44,247 nt of DNA from Halobacteriovoraceae bacterium (GTDB lineage Bacteria > Bdellovibrionota > Bacteriovoracia > Bacteriovoracales > Bacteriovoracaceae). Each line of letters opens with the position of its first letter. Positions within the stretch are counted from its first letter, which is position 1. Location: the NCBI GenBank assembly GCA_002706205.1, contig PAKC01000092.1, positions 9,520 through 53,766 on the forward strand. The letters run 5' to 3'. The notes beneath the pieces were generated by a model. The model saw only the letters and a program-made list of their open reading frames with translations, made no database searches and was not told the DNA's origin. Below, one piece after another: positions 9,203-16,145 of this stretch. The translations under genes and the position numbers were made by a program.

Positions 9203-12200
9203 TTTAAGTATAAAAAATATGGCCTCACTTGATGGTGAGCATGAAATAAATTTTGATAAAATCATGCAAGATTCGCATCTATTTGCCATCACGGGCCAAA
9301 CAGGTGCTGGAAAGTCCACAATTCTCAATTGTATCTCTCTTGCTCTTTATGGCAAAGTTTACAAAAAAAATTCAACAGGGTTTGACTTTATTACGCTAGG
9401 AAAGCCAGAAGGAGAAGTGTCATTAATTTTTAGTTCATCAGGGAAAAAATATAAGGCCAATTGGAAACAAAGAATAGCAAAAAAAAATGGAGAGCCTCTC
9501 AAAAACCCAGAACTCAAACGACAAATATTCGTTCTAGAAAGCTCATCAGAAAAAGCAATCGATACCCCCATAGAAGAAATTACAAATCTCACCTATACTC
9601 AGTTTTGTAAAACGACAATCCTTAATCAAGGACAGTTTTCCAAGTTCCTAACAAGTAACTTCACTCAAAGAAAAGAAATACTTGAAAAGTTTTATCAAGG
9701 AGACGATTTAAATCTTATTTCGAATGTTTTAAAAGAAAAAATAAAACGCCAAGTTCAACTTAAAGACGAAAAATCGAATCTTATTGAGGGCCTTACTCAG
9801 TCCTTTAACAAAAAAGTATTAACAAAACAAGAGCTTACAAGTCTTGAAAATGAACTTCAGCACTATTCAAAAGATGAAAAACAAATTGTTCAATTAAAAA
9901 AATATCTTAAAGAAACAATAGAAGCACTTCAGTTAATCAAAAAAAATCAAGAGAAAAAAAATTACTTAAAAGAACAAATCACAAGCATAAATCGCAAGCT
10001 AAACGAGGCGTTGGATCAACTCAATATTTATACAAAAAAATCTTTTCAAATAAAAGACAACTTTGCCAATAAAAAGCCTCTTTTACTGGAATCACTCACC
10101 AAATTAGAGGAAAAAAAGCAATATCAGGCTCAAAGCCAAGAACTTACAGCTGAACGACAAGAATCAATCAACCAACTTAAAAATGTGACAAGTAAGATCA
10201 CTCAAATTCAAAGTCAAAAAAATGAGATTCAGCACCAACAAGAAAAGCTCAAAGCAAAGTCAAAAACTTTGCAATCTCCTAAGCTCAAAAGTTTTGATAA
10301 ATATTATGATATGATGATGAACTATTATTCTGATCGAGACTTGGCCCAAAATAATCTTAATCACACATTGCAACAGCTAAAGTCACGAGAAAACAAACTA
10401 AGTGAACTCTCTTCTCATATAGAAACGATTCAAAAAAAATTTGAAATTTTAAGCAACAAAGACCTCACTAATAAAGCTCAAGACCTAGAGCAAAAAATCA
10501 AATTACTAGAACAAACAACATATCAATACTCTCAACTCAATATGGAAGAAGAAAAGAACAAAAGCCTTCTCGATGAGTTAAAAGTAAATCTCACGCAAAT
10601 AGATAAAGAATTAAATCTAACTCAAGAAGAACTCAATACACTAAAAATAAATAAGACTAAAAAGACAAAAGAATTAGAGAAGTTTAAGCTCGACGCTGCA
10701 ATACACCTGTGTCAAAAAACCTCTCAAGAACAAGGTAACTGCGTTGTCTGCCACAGTGATAAACAGCTTTCCACTAGTCATTTTTCTCCCCACGAATCTG
10801 AAGATCATAATCTAACAAATGAGCTCAAGTTACTAGAAGAGAGAGAAGCATCCTTACAAAAACAATACTTACAATGGGAAGTAAAAAAGACAACAACAAA
10901 AGATCAATTTAGTAAAGCGCAACAAAATCAACAAAAAATGATTAAAGCTAAAAATTCTTTAATAGAAAAACTTAAAGAACAAATAGCGCACAAAATTTCA
11001 CTTAGTGACTCCGACCTCAAAAAGACTCTCTTAGTTCTAGAAGAAGAGCGAGATATCATTCTAGATCAAACGCAGCAAAAAAATATTTTAACGGAACAAC
11101 TTAGATCAAAAAAACAAGACCAAACAGAACTCTCCGAAGAGGTCACATCACTAAGAAAAAACAAAGTTGTTTTACAGCAAAAGCTCGACAATCTACAGCA
11201 AAATAAAGACCATCAAATAAAAGATTATCAAGCTTTCTCTTATATCCAAACTGTTCAGGATTTAAAAGACAACAAAGAAATGATCCAACATTTTCTCGAT
11301 CTAGACTCTAACTCTATGCTCTTAAATATCGAGTTAAAAAGCCTTAATCAAAATAAAGAAGAACTAGAGTCCTTACAGCAAAAAATTGATTTCAAAAAGC
11401 AAAATATCGAAGACAAAATAAAACAGCTGACTGTCTTTTTGCAAAATAATACATCGACAGGTGACCCAAAAAGAGAAATGGAACAATGGGAAAATGAAAT
11501 AAAAGAAATAGACTCAAAAGTAGTAAATATTAAAGATCAAATAAAAATTTATGAAATTGAATATGCCCAACTCAAAAGCAAACTTGAAAGTACCTTAGAG
11601 CAATTAGAACAAACAGAACTCCTTAAAAAAAGTTATATCTATGAACTTTTTGAAGTGACAAAGACCCCTCCTTTATGTCTTCAAACCAATCCACAACAGT
11701 TTAGCTCCCTAGAAAAAATTTTTTCTAAGCTAATAAATATGGATGAAAACAAAACTGATTTGAATATATTAGAATTAACATTTCAAGAAATTTCACAACA
11801 AGTAGAAATTTTTAATAAATTAATTAGAGAAAAAGAAAAAAACTATCTCGAGCAACTTGGTTATTATAAACAAAAAAAGCAAACGGAAGAAAAAATAAAA
11901 ATTTTTAATTCTGAATTGACGCTTATTAATGAAAAGCTGGCAAAATTAGATGAGCTTTATCAAGTCATAGGTAAAGATGAGTTTCGAAATTATGTTTTAT
12001 CGACTATTGAAAACTTACTACTAGAACAAACAAATACAGAACTTAAGATTTTATGCCAAGGCCGATATGGATTAAGTCAAACAAATAAAGCTCATAAGAT
12101 GGCCTCTGAGTTTGTCATTGTTGATTATTTTCATGATGCCAAAATGAGAAAGATATCGACATTATCAGGTGGAGAAACATTTTTAGTCTCGTTAGCAATG

Positions 12201-12449
12201 GCCATGGCCTTAGCAGAACTTACCAGAGGCTCTACCCAAATTGACTCCCTATTTATTGATGAAGGCTTTGGTACTTTAGATGAAGAAGCTATTGACGAAG
12301 TCTATCAGTTATTACAAGTCATTCAAAATACAGGCAAGCAAATTGGGATTATTTCCCATGTCAAAGACTTAACTACTCGAATTCCAATTAATATTCATCT
12401 GGCCAAAAGCACAGAGGGCCATTCAAAGATTTCTGTAGTACAGAACTAA
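9177..12449 (+). CDS. sbcC: SbcC ATPase subunit (Rad50-like)
   Basis: Walker A AITGQTGAGKSTILN; central CVVC zinc hook; STLSGGETFLVSLAMAMALAEL signature; long coiled coil. Actual start may be GTG 9189. Confidence 0.96.
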   Translation: MRFIVKIHNLSIKNMASLDGEHEINFDKIMQDSHLFAITGQTGAGKSTILNCISLALYGKVYKKNSTGFDFITLGKPEGEVSLIFSSSGKKYKANWKQRIAKKNGEPLKNPELKRQIFVLESSSEKAIDTPIEEITNLTYTQFCKTTILNQGQFSKFLTSNFTQRKEILEKFYQGDDLNLISNVLKEKIKRQVQLKDEKSNLIEGLTQSFNKKVLTKQELTSLENELQHYSKDEKQIVQLKKYLKETIEALQLIKKNQEKKNYLKEQITSINRKLNEALDQLNIYTKKSFQIKDNFANKKPLLLESLTKLEEKKQYQAQSQELTAERQESINQLKNVTSKITQIQSQKNEIQHQQEKLKAKSKTLQSPKLKSFDKYYDMMMNYYSDRDLAQNNLNHTLQQLKSRENKLSELSSHIETIQKKFEILSNKDLTNKAQDLEQKIKLLEQTTYQYSQLNMEEEKNKSLLDELKVNLTQIDKELNLTQEELNTLKINKTKKTKELEKFKLDAAIHLCQKTSQEQGNCVVCHSDKQLSTSHFSPHESEDHNLTNELKLLEEREASLQKQYLQWEVKKTTTKDQFSKAQQNQQKMIKAKNSLIEKLKEQIAHKISLSDSDLKKTLLVLEEERDIILDQTQQKNILTEQLRSKKQDQTELSEEVTSLRKNKVVLQQKLDNLQQNKDHQIKDYQAFSYIQTVQDLKDNKEMIQHFLDLDSNSMLLNIELKSLNQNKEELESLQQKIDFKKQNIEDKIKQLTVFLQNNTSTGDPKREMEQWENEIKEIDSKVVNIKDQIKIYEIEYAQLKSKLESTLEQLEQTELLKKSYIYELFEVTKTPPLCLQTNPQQFSSLEKIFSKLINMDENKTDLNILELTFQEISQQVEIFNKLIREKEKNYLEQLGYYKQKKQTEEKIKIFNSELTLINEKLAKLDELYQVIGKDEFRNYVLSTIENLLLEQTNTELKILCQGRYGLSQTNKAHKMASEFVIVDYFHDAKMRKISTLSGGETFLVSLAMAMALAELTRGSTQIDSLFIDEGFGTLDEEAIDEVYQLLQVIQNTGKQIGIISHVKDLTTRIPINIHLAKSTEGHSKISVVQN

Positions 12450-12483
12450 CCTATTAAAATTCAGCTTTGAGATAAAAATTTTA

Positions 12484-12511
12484 TAAAGTATAATAACAAA
12501 ATATTCGATAA
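12484..12511 (+). promoter_or_regulatory. sigma28 (FliA)-like promoter of cheX
   Basis: TAAAGTAT-N12-TTCGATAA. The ORF-track ATG at 12511 overlaps the last base of the -10, so ATG 12550 is the better start. Confidence 0.65.
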
Positions 12512-12549
12512 TGATTTTGTTACTAATCTCAATTAAAGGTTTAATTATT

Positions 12550-13065
12550 ATGAGTGATAATTATTTTGTAAAATTTTCCAAACCATTTTTAGATGCCCTT
12601 TCTGAAACATTTGAAATGATGGTTCAAACAAAGATTTCAGCTCACTCTCCTAAAATTAAGACAAATAATGTTGCTCACGGTGATATAACTGCTCTCATTG
12701 GGATGAATGGAAAAGTCGAAAGAGACGGCCAAGAAAAAGACTTTAAAGGCTTAATGGCCATATCATGGCCTGAAGATATGTATGTTAAACTTGCCGGTAG
12801 AATGTTATTTGAAGAATATACAGAATACTGTGAAGATATTGCTGACTCCGGAGCAGAGATATGTAACATCGTCATGGGAAATGCAAAGAATGGGTTAACT
12901 CCCTTAGGCTATAAAATAGATATGGCCACACCGAGTACCGTCAGAGGTAAAAATCACGAAATTAAATATCCTGCCAAAACAACAGTTGTTGAAATTACTT
13001 TATCTTGTGATTTAGGAGATTTTTCTTTAGAGCTATGTTATCAAGAACATGCTATTAATAGCTAG
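12550..13065 (+). CDS. cheX: CheX/CheC-family CheY-P phosphatase-like protein
   Basis: MSDNYFVKFSKPFLDALSETFEMM; DSGAEICNIVMGNAKNGL matches the (D/S)xxxExxN phosphatase motif, with a Pro 22 residues after the Asn. Confidence 0.85.
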   Translation: MSDNYFVKFSKPFLDALSETFEMMVQTKISAHSPKIKTNNVAHGDITALIGMNGKVERDGQEKDFKGLMAISWPEDMYVKLAGRMLFEEYTEYCEDIADSGAEICNIVMGNAKNGLTPLGYKIDMATPSTVRGKNHEIKYPAKTTVVEITLSCDLGDFSLELCYQEHAINS

Positions 13066-14019
13066 CTAAAGACCTGCTTTTTTAACAAAAGCTTTAAATT
13101 TTTTCATAATATCAAGTTCGTAATTTCCTAATTGATTCATATTAAAATCATCTAAGACCTCTGCCCGCGTTTTACCCAAACAAGTTACTTCTCGATCATA
13201 AAAAGCACAAATAGACATCACCTCTTGGGCAGGTGTAAGCTGAGTTAATTTATTTGGAAATCCATTTCCATTTTTTTTCTCTTCATGGCTTAAAACCAGA
13301 TCAATAACTTCTTTGCTGGCAAAATCTTTATCTTGTAAAATTACGCTACCAACCTTAGGATGCTCTTTATACTCTGTCAGCTCAGCGGCCTCCATCTCTT
13401 TCATCGGTTTAAAAAATAAGGCTTTCTTCTGCTCATCATATTGAGAATAAGCAATATCATGAAAAAGACCCGCAACGCCTAAAAATTCGACTAAAGATTT
13501 ATCTAACTTTAAATACTCTGCAAAACTTATGCATAACGAAGAAGTATTTACCGAATGTCGTTGCATGAGGGCATCATTGGACTTGCTTTCTTCATCAATT
13601 TTATGATCAAAAATTCCTCGCAATAATTCATCACTTTGCCCCAACACATTAATCAGATTAGTTGCAGTATTTTGAGCAGCATCGTAAGATTTTTTAGAGT
13701 GTGGATCTTCATAAATTCTTTCAGCCGTTGCTTCTCCCGCGCCAATAACCAGCGAAGACTTCTCCTCCAAACTGGTACTCTCATCATTAATCGCTTCACT
13801 TAAACAGCGGTCAATATAAGCCTGATAAGAACTTTCCGCACTCTCCTGTATAAAAAGTTTACGGACCTTTTTACCTTTTAAATACTTGATTCTATGGGCT
13901 TCAATATCATCACTTCCTCTGGCATATAATAGCACTTTATGAGGGAGTTGAATATAAACATCAAAACCTAATTGGATATCACTCTTTAAAGTTGATACTC
14001 TTATTGGAAGAAATCCCAT
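13066..14019 (-). CDS. HD-GYP-like phosphohydrolase-type protein (variant)
   Basis: GLFHDIAYSQ...EHPKVGSVILQ...VIDLVLSHEEKKNGNGFPNKL: HD kept, GYP replaced by GFP, HDIGK-type Lys absent. Confidence 0.75.
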   Translation of the reverse strand: MGFLPIRVSTLKSDIQLGFDVYIQLPHKVLLYARGSDDIEAHRIKYLKGKKVRKLFIQESAESSYQAYIDRCLSEAINDESTSLEEKSSLVIGAGEATAERIYEDPHSKKSYDAAQNTATNLINVLGQSDELLRGIFDHKIDEESKSNDALMQRHSVNTSSLCISFAEYLKLDKSLVEFLGVAGLFHDIAYSQYDEQKKALFFKPMKEMEAAELTEYKEHPKVGSVILQDKDFASKEVIDLVLSHEEKKNGNGFPNKLTQLTPAQEVMSICAFYDREVTCLGKTRAEVLDDFNMNQLGNYELDIMKKFKAFVKKAGL

Positions 14020-14111
14020 TTTAATTATCCTTTGATTAATTAAGTATAATATTTATCCTTGGCATAATAAAGAAATTATTGAATGACCACTAAACTCCAG
14101 TAATTTTTTAT

Positions 14112-14139
14112 TAAAATTTAATAGGTTCTTTTCCGATAA
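14112..14139 (+). promoter_or_regulatory. sigma28 (FliA)-like promoter of cheY
   Basis: TAAAATTT-N12-TCCGATAA, 44 nt upstream of the cheY ATG at 14184. Confidence 0.6.
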
Positions 14140-14183
14140 TATTATAAAATAAAGCATAACTTTTTATTCAGGAGCTAGAAATT

Positions 14184-14582
14184 ATGGCCTTTAACCCTAA
14201 ACAAAAGATACTAATCATAGATGATATGAGCACGATGAGAAAAATCATCAAAAACATGCTCGGGAAAATGGGATGTAACGATCTCCACGAAGCAGATGAC
14301 GGAGCCCCAGCTTGGGAAATGATCCAACAGGCCCATGAAGCAGGAAAGCCTTTTGAATTTATTGTATCAGACTGGAACATGCCAGGCTTAACAGGTCTAG
14401 ATCTCTTAAAAAATCTCCGTGCAGATGAACGCTTTAAAAAGCTCCCCTTTTTAATGATTACAGCTGAGGCTGAACAAGCAAATGTCATTATTGCTGTTAA
14501 GGCAGGTGTAAGTAATTTTATTGTTAAACCTTTTTCAATTGTTACTCTTAAAGAAAAAATTGATAAAATTTTTCCAGGATAA
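14184..14582 (+). CDS. cheY: CheY chemotaxis response regulator
   Basis: KILIIDDMSTMRKIIKNMLGKMG, FIVSDWNMPGLTGLDLLK, PFLMITAEA, FIVKPF. Confidence 0.95.
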   Translation: MAFNPKQKILIIDDMSTMRKIIKNMLGKMGCNDLHEADDGAPAWEMIQQAHEAGKPFEFIVSDWNMPGLTGLDLLKNLRADERFKKLPFLMITAEAEQANVIIAVKAGVSNFIVKPFSIVTLKEKIDKIFPG

Positions 14583-14587
14583 ACTTT

Positions 14588-15094
14588 ATGTCTATGCTAC
14601 AAGATCCAGAGATGGCCGAAATTGTCGATGACTTTTGCAAAGAGTCTGAAAAAATCTATGAGCAGTTAGAAGAAATGCTAGAAGACTATGAAGAAACAAA
14701 AGACCCAAAAAAATTAGAAGAATTTGGTCAAGTCATAGATCGAATTATGGGAGCTGCAAAGTCTGTTGATGCTGTTCAAACTGGAGTTTATTGTGAATTA
14801 GGAAAAACGATTAGCTACAAGGCCAGTCAATCTATGGACAAGGCTTTATTGGATATTGTTGTTGCTGTACTTTTTGACACAGTTGAAATTTTACAAGTCA
14901 TGAATAAAAATATCGAAAAAATAAAAGAAGAAAAAGTTTCAGGTATTAATTTAGAAACTTTTTCTACAAGATTAAGATGGTTAGCAGACAAGTTTAAAGA
15001 TATTCAAAGATCTTCTGTTGCAATTGGAGCTAACGAAAAACAACTTGGTGATCAAAAATCTATTGATGATCTCTTAAGTGATCTAGGACTCTAA
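14588..15094 (+). CDS. small helical protein with CheZ-like C-terminal tail
   Basis: Directly follows cheY. C-terminus SIDDLLSDLGL resembles the E. coli CheZ C-terminal CheY-binding peptide (VDDLLDSLGF). EEFGQVIDRIMGAAKSVDAVQTGVYCELGKTI resembles an Hpt-type or CheZ-type four-helix bundle. Confidence 0.65.
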   Translation: MSMLQDPEMAEIVDDFCKESEKIYEQLEEMLEDYEETKDPKKLEEFGQVIDRIMGAAKSVDAVQTGVYCELGKTISYKASQSMDKALLDIVVAVLFDTVEILQVMNKNIEKIKEEKVSGINLETFSTRLRWLADKFKDIQRSSVAIGANEKQLGDQKSIDDLLSDLGL

Positions 15095-15119
15095 GGCTTG
15101 ACATAAAATGCGGCTATCA

Positions 15120-16145
15120 TTATAGCTGATCTTTTTTAGCAAGGTCTTTTTCCAAATCATTAAGTAAGAAGCTGCCCAAACTTTCAAGTAGCCTTGGAGG
15201 AAAATTCACATTGACTCCTTCAGCGCTTACACCTTTATGGAATAACTCTATTGTTTTGATAAGGTCGGTCTTTCGTCCATTAATTTTTCCACTAGAATAC
15301 ATAATAATTTGATCTGAGAGATTTACTATAAAAGAAAGATAAGCGATATGATCTTCTTTTTTTTGTCTTGGAAAGCCAGAACCATCAGTTTGTTCGTGCT
15401 GTTCCAAAATAATTCTTTTTATCTCTGTTGGAAACTCATATCCGATCTTAGAAAGAATATAAATACTTAACATAGGATGTTTTAAGTAGATATTATGATT
15501 TTCTAAGTCTGCATAATTTTTAAAAAGTTCTGTACTCAAAACGCTCAAACCAAAGTCTTTCATTAAAGAGGCCATAATAATAGCGACCAATTTTTCTCGA
15601 TCTGTAATTTTGTTTTGACGAGCAAGAAAAAAAGCAAAAGCAGCTACTCGTACAGGGAGCATATCTCTAGAGAATGTTTTATCAACAACTTCTGTACACA
15701 TTGATGTTAAATCTGACTCATACAAAGGATAACACATAACTTCACTTTTTACTCTCTCAATAAGAGGCAAAAAATCATTTGTTTTTGCTATTGTTTGTAA
15801 TATTTTTTTTAACAGAAACTTTTCTTTTGCTTTCTCTTCATATTTCTTCAATCTCGATTCTTGTAAATTGAACATTTTAAAATAAAAAGCATTAAGCTCC
15901 ATTAACTCATCATGACTTACATTTGTCTCATAATGAAAATCATCTTTATCATCTTTATAAAGCTGTAGATAAGCCCCCTTTGCTTCAAGTTCAAGCCACG
16001 ACTCTTTAAGTTCACCAGTTAAAGGTGAATTAGCATATAAGGCCACTATTCGATGTTCACGCATTTTATCAAAGAGAAAGATATTAAATGAGTAAACTCG
16101 ATCCAATTCAAAAAAGTCGGATTTTAACTTGTAAAAAGAAATCAT
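15120..16145 (-). CDS. degenerate HD-GYP domain protein
   Basis: IIMASLMKDFGLSVLS (HD replaced by KD)...LKHPMLSIYILSKIGYEFPTEIKRIILEQHEQTDGSGFP...LSFIVNLSDQI. Confidence 0.8.
   Translation of the reverse strand: MISFYKLKSDFFELDRVYSFNIFLFDKMREHRIVALYANSPLTGELKESWLELEAKGAYLQLYKDDKDDFHYETNVSHDELMELNAFYFKMFNLQESRLKKYEEKAKEKFLLKKILQTIAKTNDFLPLIERVKSEVMCYPLYESDLTSMCTEVVDKTFSRDMLPVRVAAFAFFLARQNKITDREKLVAIIMASLMKDFGLSVLSTELFKNYADLENHNIYLKHPMLSIYILSKIGYEFPTEIKRIILEQHEQTDGSGFPRQKKEDHIAYLSFIVNLSDQIIMYSSGKINGRKTDLIKTIELFHKGVSAEGVNVNFPPRLLESLGSFLLNDLEKDLAKKDQL

Noticed and set aside
5617-9592. ORFs 5617..5805 (-), 7828..8013 (+), 9359..9592 (-)
   Set aside because: Embedded in tmk, ricT and sbcC in alternative frames; no support.
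14168-14488. 106-aa minus ORF opposite cheY
   Set aside because: Shadow ORF antisense to a clearly coding cheY; composition not protein-like.
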